Source: Alligator mississippiensis
Lineage: Eukaryota; Chordata; Crocodylia; Alligatoridae
Assembly: GCF_030867095.1 (NCBI RefSeq)
Contig: NC_081826.1
Location: 60,346,001 to 60,410,000 of the forward strand
Direction: 5' to 3'
Length of the DNA: 64,000 nucleotides
This document shows positions 13,211 to 22,562 of the stretch, piece after piece. Each line of letters begins with the position of its first letter. Positions within the stretch are counted from its first letter, which is position 1. The translations under genes and the position numbers were made by a program. The notes beneath the pieces were generated by a model. It was not told the DNA's origin and did not search any database. It was given only the letters and a program-made list of their open reading frames with translations.

Positions 13211-13460
13211 TCATAGAAAATGCGGGTTGGGAGGGACCTCAGGAAGTCACCTAGTCCAACCCCCTGCTCAAAGCAGGACCATCCTGCTATATCATCCCAG
13301 CCAGGGCTTTGTCTACCCCGATCTTCAAAACCTCCAAGGATCTTGGAAGTCTTAAAAACCTCGGGGTCTTAAAAACCGTCCACAACCTCTCTGGATTACC
13401 TGTTTCAGTGCTTTACTACTGTCCTCCTGAGAGAGTTTTTCCTGATATCTAATCTGATAA
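13211..13460 (-). mobile_element. CR1 LINE 3' end fragment, minus strand
   Basis: In reverse orientation this is the CR1 3' tail. It contains the segment reading GGGAGGGACCTCAGGAAG, then CCCTGCTCAAAGCAGGACC, then the frame corresponding to the end of ORF2. The same words recur at 46.43 kb in the same orientation and, complemented, at 14.40-14.87 kb. It holds a local duplication of a TCTTAAAAACC-containing word near 13353 and 13370. The copy is strongly 5'-truncated, as is usual for CR1. Confidence 0.85.
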
Positions 13461-13519
13461 TATCCAAAGGGGTTTTACGTTTGTTTGTTGATGTTACATT
13501 TGTACACAAATACATATAT

Positions 13520-13757
13520 TCAATATTAGTTATATTTATTTATTTATTCATATGTATGTATGTATGCATGCGTGTATATATGTATTTATATATGTATATA
13601 TACGTGTGTGTGTGTGTGTGTATTCAGTATAACTACTTGGCGGCAAGTGATCAGGGAGTAAACTTCCCTAATTCATAGGATAGTAGGAAATTATTAATTA
13701 TTGCCACCCAAGTAGTCATATTGAATATATTACATCTGTCTATCTGTCTATCTATCT
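13520..13757. repeat. Microsatellite cluster (ATTT, TATG, TG, TCTA)
   Basis: An ATTT/TATG/TG-rich tract runs at about 13530-13622, and a CTGT/CTAT tetranucleotide tract lies at 13733-13757. The open frame at 13481-13678 is translated microsatellite and is not a gene. Confidence 0.8.
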
Positions 13758-14401
13758 AGTTCTAGATGATCTCTATGGCTTCTCGGCCTCTTGAAGAGAG
13801 CCGGGCTGCAAACAGCTCTTTCCCCAGGTGCGGGGAGTGCCCTGCCCGGGGCTGCAGGGCCGCTACCCGCGCTCCTGGCTTTCAGCTGGAAAGATCAGGA
13901 CTGAGAGCTTCGGGTTTGCCTCTCGCACCCCCTGCCAGCGCCAGCCTCGCAGGCACGTCACCATTTCCGACTGAACTCAGAGCTCATAATGAACACCCTG
14001 CCTTGCTCCTGTACTCAGAGCTCGCCCAGAGGGGAGACACTAGACTCTTCGTAACTTGCGGGATACCCTGCAAGCACCACCGCCCCCTGGAAAACATATG
14101 GGGTCACGATAGATTTTACGTACATCTTTCACCCCGATTTCATTGCTTACAGGCACAAAAATAATCAGAGATTCCAAAATGGCCTTGATGCTCCTCCCGC
14201 GTGGGCGCAGGGCATCGCTGTGTGTCCGCTCCCCTGCCTCAGTCATCATCATTTGGCTGTATCGCTCCCAACACAGTTAAACAAAAGGGAAAAGAAATCC
14301 TACCCACACCCTGCCTCGTTCCACTTACATATAAATAACCCTTCATGCTGTGAAAACACTTCTTTTGCCCACAAATATCTGCTTAGCTTTAAGGATGTTC
14401 G
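13758..14401. other. Gene-free stretch, moderately GC-rich
   Basis: The open frame at 13766-14164 (132 codons) arises from GC-rich sequence and has no recognisable domain. I see no splice-supported gene. The interval separates two oppositely oriented CR1 tails. Confidence 0.35.
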
Positions 14402-14874
14402 GACAAGTTGGAGCGTCCAGAGGAGAGCAACGAAACTGGTTGGGGGGCTGAGGCATATGATTTATGATTTAGGAGGAGAGGCGGAGGGGACTGGGTTTAT
14501 TTAGTTTGGAGAAGAGAAGAGGGAGGGAGGATATGATAGCAGCATTTAACTACCTGAAAGGGCTCCAAAAAGGATGGAGCTAAACTGTTCTCAGTGGTGG
14601 CAGATGACAGAACAAGGAGCAAGCGTCTCAAGTTGCAGCAAGGGAGGCTGAGGTTGGATATTAGGAAAAACTTTCTCACTAGGAGGGTGTTGAAGCACTG
14701 GACAGGTTACCCAGCGAGGTGGTGGAATCTCCCTCCTTGGAGGTTTTTAAAACCTGGCTTGATAAAGCCTTGTCTGGGATGATCTGGTTGGGGATGGTCC
14801 TGCTTTGAGCAGGGTGTGTTACTAGATGACCTCCTGCGGTCCCTTCCAACCCTAATTTTCTGTGATTCTGTGAT
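14402..14874 (+). mobile_element. CR1 LINE 3' end, plus strand
   Basis: The segment encodes the end of CR1 ORF2 in broken frames. It has the block leading to RLRLDIRKNFLTRRVLKHW (14645-14703) and then the 3' tail with CCTGCTTTGAGCAGG, CCCTTCCAACCCTAAT and the terminal GTGATTCTGTGAT. CR1 ends in a short octamer-like repeat rather than poly(A), as seen here. The 5' side is truncated near 14402, inside the region coding the reverse-transcriptase C-terminus. It belongs to the same subfamily as the outer element at 46.43-47.56 kb. Confidence 0.9.
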
Positions 14875-16640
14875 TTAACAGCATTCATTAGTCGATTATG
14901 TCACCAACGAAACCTCTTGGCTCTCTGGGTTGGTGAGAGCCTCTTGCCCTGCCTTCTGCCTAGTTGCTGGCAGCCTGGAGGAAGAAGCTGAGTGGAGTTT
15001 CTAAGCCAGGCGATGAGTTTTGGTGAAGCCCAAGGACCCAAACTCAGCTCTGGAGGGGGCTGTTTCTGATTCTTGGTAACGCAGAAAATGCCTTAAGAAA
15101 AATACACGTGGAGGCACACTCCAAATATCAAACTGGTCCATGTAAAACAGGATTTTCCCACACCTGCCTGACCAGCCTGGTGAAGTGAGTTCCATGAACA
15201 AGGCCCTATCTCCAGGCAGCAGTCGTTTATCTTTACTGATCTGGCTTTAGTGCTTAGGCGCCCGAGCTGTCCTGGCATCACATAATGATCTCAGTGCTGA
15301 GTTCCTCCGGATGGACAGCTCCTGAGCCAGGATTTGGCCCAGGTGGTTGCCCCGAGTGACTGAGCGTACACAAAGGACCGCACTATGTCAGAGAAAGAAA
15401 GTTTTGGCCCAATATCGGAGTGTAATTGTCTTTAAAGAGCACGAACTGCTGGAGGATGAAAGTGTTTGTTATAAAACTGCCGTCTGTGCAGGGTCGAGTT
15501 CCGGCCCCATTAAAGGTCCTTTCTGAAACTGAGGCGCTGGTCGAGCGCAGGAGAAACGCGTCTGCTGAATTCAAGAAACCAATTTCTGCTGCCGCTGGTG
15601 TAAACCCCGAGTAATGTTTGTAGTGACTTCTGGTTTACACCAGTGGTAATGTTGGCCCAAATTCCGTAACAATCAGGAATTAGCCAGAGAGGAGATCTGG
15701 GAGACTGTCTCCCCCCTTCCCTGTTCGCCACGTGGCTACATCCCATGAACTCTCTTGTTACTTGCAGACCTTCACCCGCGGAAGAGCCGGGCGGGACAGG
15801 TGACATTTCCCGATGTCGCTCTTAGGGCCGGGCACCATTTCGCTCTCTGTTTAGAGAAATCCAGCACTTTCTCCCATTAACCTTTAGCTAGGAAAGCGGC
15901 CGGACCGCACCTGTATAAACAATCCAGAGGAAGGGGAAACAGGAAAACCTGATGTGTGTGTCTGTTTCTCTCTCTCTACATAGAAGTGTGTCTATAAGCG
16001 ATCCGGGGCGCTAGTAGGGAAGGTGCTAGGCAGGCCCGGTGAGCAAACCCCAGCGCCGTTCTGGGTGTCCCTTCCCAGAGCAGCAGCTTGTGCGAGCCAG
16101 AGAGAGCATCCAGTGTCAAAGCAAGTTCAAGAGATCCAGTTGTGAAGTATCACTCGTGCGTTTCAGGGGCGCAACAAATATAGTCTCGTCAGCTTCACTT
16201 GGCAAGTGTGCTATGGAAATCTCCTCTCGAGTCAAGCGTTGGTAAAGAAGGCGAAGTTCATGTGCCCCAGACTAGGGACACAGCAGCGTGAGGAGCAAAT
16301 CGCGACGTGCTGAGCGAAACCGGCCCTGGAAGCTGTTTAGGTGCCAGAGAGGAGGGGGCCGGTTTGGCGGGGAGAGAAATGAAAGGCAGAGCTGTAGGCA
16401 TCAGGTCCCTGCAAATTAGAAGGTATTTTAACACAAGCACCTTGCAGCGGAGTCCCCCCTAGGCTGCTCTAGATCGCCCTCGTGCATTGCCTTTGTCAGG
16501 GCACACATTGCCGGGTTTCCTCCAGAGCACAGCCGGGGAGATGCGCTAACTCCGGTGCACGTCTGGAGAGAGCTGCCGGCTTCCACTTATATTTGTCACA
16601 TAATCTGAACCATAGTATCCATAATCGCTTGCCACTTCCT
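14875..16640. other. MSC upstream region, no gene recognised
   Basis: Mostly unique-looking, moderately GC-rich DNA 1.4-3.1 kb upstream of the MSC start. It contains one 12-bp perfect inverted repeat, CTGGTGTAAACC at 15595-15606 and its complement at 15632-15643, a word common in old amniote repeats. Open frames in this interval overlap on both strands and show no domain. Confidence 0.4.
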
Positions 16641-16777
16641 ATAGCGCAGTGATTCTCAGCCCATTTAGACTCAAGGCACCGCTAACTGGCGGCTGAGACT
16701 TGGTCGGCACCCCATTTGAAAAAATAACTTCCTTATTACAGTGTTTATCTTCTTCTTGCAGGTTTCGGGGGTGTTGG

Positions 16778-17003
16778 TTGTAGCCGTGTTGGTCTAAGGA
16801 CAAAGGCGGACGAGGTTCTTTGGGTTAATGTGACATCTTTTATTAGACCGACTAAATAGCTGGGGGAAATGTTCTTTGCAAGCTTTCGAGCAAAGAAGAG
16901 TGTTTGTACGTGGAAGTTGGCGAAGAACATTTTCCAGCTATTTAGTCGGTCTAATAAAAGATATAATCACATTTACCGGAAGAATCTTGTCCGCCTGCCT
17001 TGC
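16778..17003 (+). repeat. Palindromic repeat of the TAGCCGTGTTGGTCT family
   Basis: The left end carries GTAGCCGTGTTGGTCT (16782-16797). The remainder folds on itself: the left arm is about 16799-16876 and the right arm about 16923-17003. Agreement is strongest in the core CTTTTATTAGACCGACTAAA (16836-16855; complement near 16942-16961). The loop holds AAGCTTTCGAGCAAAGAAGAG. The same core words recur at 49.92-50.00 kb and degraded near 26.1 kb. The type is widespread in sauropsid genomes to my knowledge; I do not assign a family name. The open frames at 16745-16930 and 16869-17081 are translations of the two arms, not genes. Confidence 0.65.
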
Positions 17004-17504
17004 AGTAGAGCCTGTGCTTATCTCCTGACACTTCCAGGTACTTTCCAAGGACTTGGAGGCAGCCTTCCTCCAGTGCCCTGACACCCAGTCTGAGCATCAC
17101 TGCTAGAGCCCGTTGGCATACCCGGATTAGGTGCCGTTGCTTTTCAGTGACTTGCAACTATGCTGGAAGAGACCTGGGAAGGAAAAGGATCTACCGCTTT
17201 CAACAGCAAAACAGTGTTTGCTGTTCGACTCCGTGCATCCCAACAGCCCTTCCAGCCCGCGGGGCAGTGAATGAAGTCACTGCATAGGACTCAATGCAGA
17301 GGAAATCCCAAGCAGGTGAAATGAATCCCGTTACAAGCGGGGAAGGTTGTGTCCGGGGTTGGACTGGACCCCGTGCCCGGAGTGCAGGACGGGCTGGACG
17401 ACCCGTGCCCTGGGCTTTCCTAGCTGGGTTTGGCAGAGGAGCTGTGCCGGGGAGGGCGGCGGCCCTGAGCGTGCTCGGGGAGACCTGCCGCTCCCAGCTC
17501 CGGG

Positions 17505-17645
17505 AGCCCGCGCACACACTCCCGCACACTCACACGCGGCCACTCCCGATCACGCACACTCACAGTCACATACATACACGCACACACTCGCAATCACACG
17601 CACACAATCACTCACAGTCACACATATACACACGCACACACTCCC
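17505..17645. repeat. CA-rich simple repeat
   Basis: An imperfect CACACA/CACTCACA run. It lies within the MSC CpG island about 360 bp upstream of the start codon. Confidence 0.85.
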
Positions 17646-17792
17646 GATCCCCCCCAGCCTTCAGGCCGCGCGTGGCCGCCCCGTCGCAGGGATAGAAGCA
17701 GCCGCCGCCTTCCCGCGGCCCCAGCGCGCAGCCCTCCCCCGCCCGCAGGCGGCCCCCACATCTGGGCAGGGCGGCGGGAGGCCCGCGCTCCC

Positions 17793-17999
17793 ATTGGCTG
17801 CCCGCGGGGGGTGCGGGCACAGCTGGAGCCAGCCGCAGGGCGCTGCACCCCGCCCGCCGGCGCTTCGCCCCGCCGCCACCTGAGCCGTACATATAGCGCT
17901 GTCTGACGGCGCGGCCCGCCCGGACGTGCCGGGCTGCGGGGGGGGCGGGGGGGAGCGCTGGGCGGGGCGGGGCGGACTGCCGGCGGCCGCGCTGCTGCC
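17793..17999 (+). promoter_or_regulatory. MSC: MSC core promoter and 5' UTR
   Basis: Visible elements in order are an inverted CCAAT box (ATTGG, 17793-17797), an E-box CACCTG at 17877-17882, a TATA-like CATATAG at 17890-17896, and tandem GC boxes (GGGCGGGGCGGGGCGG) at 17960-17975. The TATA-like motif sits about 104 bp before the ATG, so transcription plausibly starts near 17920-17930. I see no ATG between it and the start codon. The G-rich 17939-17975 stretch could form a G-quadruplex in the leader. Motif identities are seen; their use is inferred. An E-box fits auto- or cross-regulation by bHLH factors. Confidence 0.6.
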
Positions 18000-19507
18000 A
18001 TGTCCACGGGCTCCGGCAGCGACGCCGAGGAGCTGCCCGACATGGCCCTGCGGGGGCTGCAGCTGGGCTGCCCGGCGGTGCCCGCCCCGCGCCCGCCGCG
18101 CGCCCGCCTCTGCCCCGCGCCCGACGCCTCCTCGGCGGCGGAGGAGGACGAGGAGGACGAGGACGAGGACGGCGGCGGCGGCTGCAAGAGGAAGCGGGCG
18201 CGGGCGGGGGCGCCGGGGGGCAGGCGGCCGGGGCCGGGGCCGGGGCCGGGGCCGGGGCCGGGGCCGGGCCGGGGCGCGGCGGCCGAGGGCAAGCAGTCGC
18301 AGCGCAACGCGGCCAACGCGCGCGAGCGGGCCCGCATGCGGGTGCTGAGCAAGGCGTTCTCCCGCCTCAAGACCAGCCTGCCCTGGGTGCCGCCCGACAC
18401 CAAGCTCTCCAAGCTGGACACGCTGCGCCTCGCCTCCAGCTACATCGCGCACCTCCGCCAGCTGCTGCAGGACGAGCGCTACGACCCCGGCTACGTGCAC
18501 CCCGTCAGCTTGGTGAGGCCCGCGCCGCCCGGAGGGAGGGAGGGAGGGAGGGAGGGCAGCCGGGCTCCAGCTGCCCTTTGACTCTTGGGCGGGGGGTGGG
18601 CCTGCGAAAAGGCTGGAAACTGATTCCTTAATTAACAAGGCCACCTAAGTGAAGGAGCAGTCCCTCAGGTTATGATGGTCAAACCTTATGGGGGGCTTTG
18701 GTCTCTTATGGGGGCTCAGCTCCTCTGAGCTCCCCACTAATTCGCACCCAGGAGGGAAGGAGCAGGCGAAAGAGGGGGCCGTGAACCAGGTCAGATCCCC
18801 CCAGGTTCCTCCCTCCCAAGCCATTAGCTGCCATGGGACAGAGGCTGCCCAGCTGCAGGGCTGTGTCAGCGCTTCTCCACTTCCCAGCTGCCTTGGGGGG
18901 CCCAGGTCCCGCTCTCTGAGCTGGGTGGGACTAAGAGGCAGCTGTGGGCATCGGGGCAGACTCTGGGGAACATGTCCCTTGGCTCTTACACAATCAAATA
19001 ATTCAGGGTGACTGAGACCACACATAAACCTTATTCAATGAAGGCCTGGTGCACTGCACAGATCTAAACCAGGGCACTGCATCCCCCTCCTCCCCTTTTT
19101 CTTGATGCCTGCTTATTCTGTGCAATTTGGTCTGGAATAAATCGGGAGTCTTGTTTATGACATCAGGAAGGCAGTCACAAAGCCATCTACAATCCTTCAG
19201 GTTGGAAGAGGGAACAAGTGGCAGCTATCAGTTCAGGTGCATTTGAGTATCACTGTAGCACTCTTTAGTGAAGCCAGTTGGCAGTACTTCCCCAGGGGAA
19301 AGCAAACTTTATCCTATAAAACCTAGCAAATTAGCGTCAGAGTCAGACCCTTAGCAGTGACAAAACTGAACTTTAGGGTGCAACCATCTGCCTAATATGA
19401 CACTTTTTTTTTGCTTACAGACTTGGCCGTTTGTGGTTTCAGGAAGACCAGAATCAGACCCCAAAGAAATTTCTGCTGCTAGCAGATTATGTGGAACTAC
19501 AGCTTAG
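18000..19507 (+). CDS. MSC: Musculin (MSC), bHLH transcription factor, two exons
   Basis: Joining 18000-18512 to 19421-19507 gives 199 residues (mammalian MSC is about 206). Musculin is a nuclear class II bHLH repressor that pairs with E-proteins and binds E-boxes in branchiomeric muscle, kidney and lymphoid lineages. Residues 1-8 are MSTGSGSD, as in the MSC/TCF21 pair. Then come an acidic run (48-57), a basic patch KRKRAR (63-68, likely nuclear signal), a Gly-Pro run (about 77-90), and the bHLH at about 100-156. The basic region is [13 protein letters not shown] (102-114; Glu109 is the expected E-box contact), and the loop contains [20 protein letters not shown]. The C-terminus, [12 protein letters not shown]...RLCGTTA, favours MSC over TCF21. 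The start has a G at -3 and is the first ATG after the TATA-like box. The intron lies between complete codons, as in the family. No defect is seen. Confidence 0.97.
18228..18275 (+). repeat. GGGGCC hexanucleotide array inside MSC exon 1
   Basis: About seven consecutive GGGGCC-type units, the last one a base short, encode alternating Gly-Pro within residues 77-90. It sits between the basic patch and the bHLH domain, in what should be a flexible linker. GGGGCC runs form G-quadruplexes and are prone to length change. Assembly or sequencing error in unit number is also possible. Confidence 0.95.
18513..19420 (+). other. MSC: MSC intron 1
   Basis: The donor is GTGAGG at 18513-18518. The acceptor is a T-rich tract with TTGCTTACAG ending at 19420. 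The intron is 908 bp. A (GGGA)n array occupies 18531-18557, 18 bases after the donor. The rest is unique-looking, and opposite-strand frames at 18645-19025 and 18688-19011 are shadows without domains. Confidence 0.93.
18531..18557 (+). repeat. (GGGA)n array next to the MSC splice donor
   Basis: About six and a half tandem GGGA/GGAG units directly follow the exon 1 donor. G-runs downstream of a donor commonly act as intronic splicing enhancers and can form quadruplexes. The role here is inferred. Confidence 0.9.
19421..19507 (+). CDS. MSC: MSC exon 2, C-terminal coding segment
   Basis: This exon contributes 28 residues and a TAG stop (19505-19507). It begins [10 protein letters not shown] directly after the AG acceptor and ends R-L-C-G-T-T-A, the conserved tail of the MSC/TCF21 family. 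The reading frame continues exactly from exon 1 with no split codon. It is too short to appear as a stand-alone open frame and was found by matching the conserved C-terminus. Confidence 0.96.
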   Translation, partial: TWPFVVSGRPESDPKEISAASRLCGTTA

Positions 19508-20395
19508 TTGAAGTAAACTATTTCCCCTCCCTCCCGGATATTTTTAAGAACTGTGATTTTTACAGGCACAAAACAAGTAGATGGTGACAAGCCACCATCT
19601 CCAACAAATGATCTTAAATCTGTGTACCTACCCTGCCACATAAAGGGAAAGCAAAAAGGGAGGAGGTGAGATGGGGATTTCTCTGAACTGGCTGCAGCAG
19701 CTGAAGTCTGGAATTTGGAAAGGCCTTACTTTTGCTGCATTACCACTGCCTGAGGACCTGTTGTTTTGAGGCTTTTAAACTAATGAAAAAGGAGTATAAT
19801 GTTTATAGAATTAACAGCATGGACCAAAATACAACTCTACGATCTAACAGTGTTATTTGTATTCCAAAGAAAAGCAGTATTCTAGAGTAGGTTTCAAACT
19901 TGGATAGATTTATAATATATTTTGATGGCTTTTGTATTTGTGGATTCTATTTACTGCAGCTATGCAATACATGTAGTCCTACTACTTTTGTCTTTGTAAC
20001 TAAACTTTCCTTAAAGACCTCTAAGTAGCATAAACTAGGTCTTGCTAATTAGGTTATGGCCATTGGAATTAGATTATCACCCTTGTTTATGTATTACGGT
20101 GCCTTTCACAAAAGTGGGGGACTATTTAAGCAGAGTTTCCATGCCTTAACTTGGAAGGAGAATTAGTCTACAGTTAGGGTCCATGCATTTAAAGGAACAG
20201 TTTTGTATCAAACAATACAATTTACATTTTTCCTATCACATTATGCTCACCTATGGAGTATGTTAACCTGACTTCTAGTGACATTTCTTCAGCAATTGAA
20301 GTGTTTGTAATGAGAAAATGCCATCAAATGAGTTGCAAATTGTAAATAATTTTATTTTTTTATAAATGACATTAAAATCTTTCTTACAATTATTC
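19508..20395 (+). other. MSC: MSC 3' untranslated region
   Basis: AT-rich sequence after the stop, with several ATTTA-like and T-rich words. The proposed end is set by an ATTAAA at 20371-20376 followed by a T/GT-rich segment. A canonical AATAAA occurs later at 20681-20686, so a longer 3' end is possible. Opposite-strand frame 20275-20526 is a shadow. Confidence 0.6.
20371..20376 (+). terminator. MSC: Candidate MSC polyadenylation signal (ATTAAA)
   Basis: ATTAAA is the commonest variant hexamer. It is followed within 15-45 bases by TTCTGTGATTTATTGGTG, a plausible GT-rich downstream element. AATAAA at 20681-20686 is the alternative. Confidence 0.5.
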
Positions 20396-22291
20396 TGTGA
20401 TTTATTGGTGCTATGACAGTATCTAGCTACATCCGTGTAGGTACACTTTAGTAATTCTTGAAATCCAGCCTTGTAAACACATTGTTTCCTTCTTTTCTTC
20501 ATCTTCTGTGTGGTATTTCTCTGCAAACACAGGGAGGTAACAATGACAGCAAAAAAAAAAAATCATATATGTTACAGTAACTCATAATTCAGCTGAGTAA
20601 AAGCAAATTTGAAACATTTACAAAATACATTGTTGTTCTTGTTGTTGTTATTATTGTCTATTCTGGGAACTGGGAAAACAAATAAATGTCAATTAACAAA
20701 TGGATGGTGGTAATGTTCTCTTTCATAGGGTGAAAGAGAATGTAGTAATCCCTTTGCAACTCTTCCTTGTCATTTTAGTCTTCAGTCTGCCCTGCTTTTA
20801 TTTGTACAGTGAAAGCCATTTGAGGTGTTGTTGTTGGAAGCAGATTTTTTTTCTTGTGTCTAAATACTTCAGATGAAAAATTCAAAGATTTCTTTCTGAA
20901 AACATATTTTGTTTTGTTTCTTAAGAGTTTAGTTCACAATAGTCCCAATGACCAGAAGGACTGAATCACTTTAGAAAAGAAAAGACATCACTTTGTTATA
21001 AATAATCAGGTAAAATGGCCTGTGTTTAACTAGAACTGGTTTAATTTTTGCTTCTTGTCAGTTAACCTTGGATCTTTAGAGCAGGGCAAGTTTCCTTTTA
21101 GGATGCGTGCAAACATTGGATTTAGATTGACCTAACTAGGGTCCCTGGTGCAGCTCCCTGCACCAGTGGACATTTATATGTGCTGCTCCCAATTTATGAT
21201 TCCACAGCATAATGTAAGCAGTGTGATTGTAGACCTGCCACAGGAAACATTTGCACACACCCTCAGCTGCCACAAGCTGACTTTAGGTAGCTTCCCTAGT
21301 CCTGCCCAGTAGAGGTTTCGCCTATGGAAGAAAAAGGGAGGGAACGATTGAGTAGGGTTGCTTTCTTCAATATTCAGTGAAAAACAGTTTCTAGTCCCTA
21401 ATAACAGAAGTTAGGATTCAATCCACTGTCTCCTGAAATCAATAGGAGTTTTCCCAATGACTATTGGGAGTTAGAGTGAGTCCAGGGGAAGTTCACTGAA
21501 GACAACAGTCCTGATTTGCACCCATGTAACTGAGGTCAAGCTGTAGTTCACCCTCTCCAGAAGTAATTTAGAGAAGAGCAAAGTGATCCAAGCCCAAGGG
21601 AAAGACTTTAAGGAGGGCGTAATATATAAGAACAACTGGCCTTATGTTTACTGTCGGAGACCCTGTGAAAAGATTATTCAGCAATTTAATGGAGGTGTCA
21701 CTTGAGATAATCTTATTTGTGACCCTCAGCTGTTTTTGGCCCCGATCCCAGCTATAACTGGTTAATGACTTGGCGATTGGAAAAACAAGGCAAGTGTAGA
21801 AAACTTTAAACTTTCAGTATAGAAAGATTAGTGTGGACATGCTGAAAAAATATAAAGAAAACACCCAAACTATGAAGTGGTTTTATGTTTAAAAAAAGAG
21901 TAAAAAAATGGGGGTGAGGAGTATGAAAGTAAGAGAAGTATTTAATAGCTGCTATCAATGCAGAATAATATATGTTCTCTAAAATATTCTTCCTCAGTGT
22001 AGCTATATTACATGTAATAAAGAGGTGTTTCATAAAATAAATAATGACTTAATAGTAGCTTCTTAATTGTAGGTTTCTTTGTAAAGGTTCATAAAGTTCA
22101 TATTTTAGATTTTAGGTACAACCTTTATCCAAGCACACATCAATCCTAAGCACACCAGCATTAGGACCTGGCTGATACTTTAAGAAAATAATTTAATTTT
22201 ATTTCCTATACATTTTAAGTAACATTTATCAAGTATAGTTTTTGTTCTGGTCTCTCTATAATGGGCATTTTGTAGTAAGAAAAAACAGATT
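20396..22291. other. Gene-free stretch downstream of MSC
   Basis: No gene is seen. A GTT/ATT simple repeat lies at about 20631-20656. The part near 21410-21545 (words such as CAATAGGAGTT and TTTGCACCCATGTAACTGAG) resembles old amniote repeat fragments containing a 'tcaatgggagtt' motif, but the match is weak. Confidence 0.4.
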
Positions 22292-22299
22292 CTCTATTG

Positions 22300-22554
22300 C
22301 AGGGGTGTCAAACTCCCTTCATGCCCCAGGCTGGATTTGTGGGGCAATTACTGGCTCTGGTGGAGGCAGCAATGGCAGGGCAAGTAGTGGCTGTGGCAGA
22401 TCTGGCTGTGGGACAAGAAGACGCCACAGCTTGCCAAAGGGTAAACCGTCTGCTAGACATGTCCCCAAATCCCCTGGCCTGCCAGTAGTCCATCAGGTAG
22501 ATGGAGCAGCTCTGTAGGCCAGATCTGGCCTATGGGAGGTTTTTGATGATCCTG
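22300..22554 (+). mobile_element. Non-autonomous hAT element with 8-bp target duplication
   Basis: The element begins CAGGGGTGTCAAACTC and ends with the near complement, ...TTTTTGATGATCCTG, so it opens CAGG and closes CCTG. A perfect 8-bp direct repeat, CTCTATTG, flanks it at 22292-22299 and 22555-22562. Eight-base duplications with CAGG/CCTG-type ends are the hallmark of hAT transposons. At 255 bp it has no transposase. The inner terminal-repeat bases have decayed. The open frames within it (22242-22517 and others) are shadows. Confidence 0.85.
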
Positions 22555-22562
22555 CTCTATTG

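Larger units (their letters stand above)
17370..18600 (+). promoter_or_regulatory. MSC: MSC CpG island
   Basis: CpG density rises sharply here, through the promoter, all of exon 1 and the start of the intron, and falls away on both sides. Such islands are typical of developmental bHLH genes. The long open frames on both strands in this interval (for example 17661-18644 minus, 17347-17883 plus) result from the GC richness and lack of stops. Divergent transcription from such an island is common. An antisense RNA is known beside mammalian MSC, but this sequence alone does not show one. Confidence 0.85.

Noticed and set aside
13766-14164. A 132-codon frame as an exon or small gene
   Set aside because: No domain, no splice support, and overlapping frames on the other strand; the sequence is simply GC-richer.
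17347-17883. Plus-strand open frames of 133 and 178 codons upstream of MSC
   Set aside because: They are translated CA repeats and GC-rich promoter DNA, overlap one another and lack conserved motifs.
18228-18275. C9orf72 identity suggested by the GGGGCC array
   Set aside because: The array lies in the MSC reading frame; no C9orf72 coding sequence is present.
17618-18644. Long minus-strand open frames (267 and 327 codons) opposite MSC exon 1
   Set aside because: They arise from extreme GC content and the few stops in CpG-island DNA. Their translations are low-complexity Pro/Arg/Ala, overlap each other in different frames and contain no domain, while the plus strand encodes a clear bHLH protein.
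18000-19507. Assignment to TCF21 instead of MSC
   Set aside because: Both share the bHLH, but the N-terminal [11 protein letters not shown] segment, the CKRKR patch, TSLPWVPP in the bHLH and the [12 protein letters not shown] tail fit MSC better.
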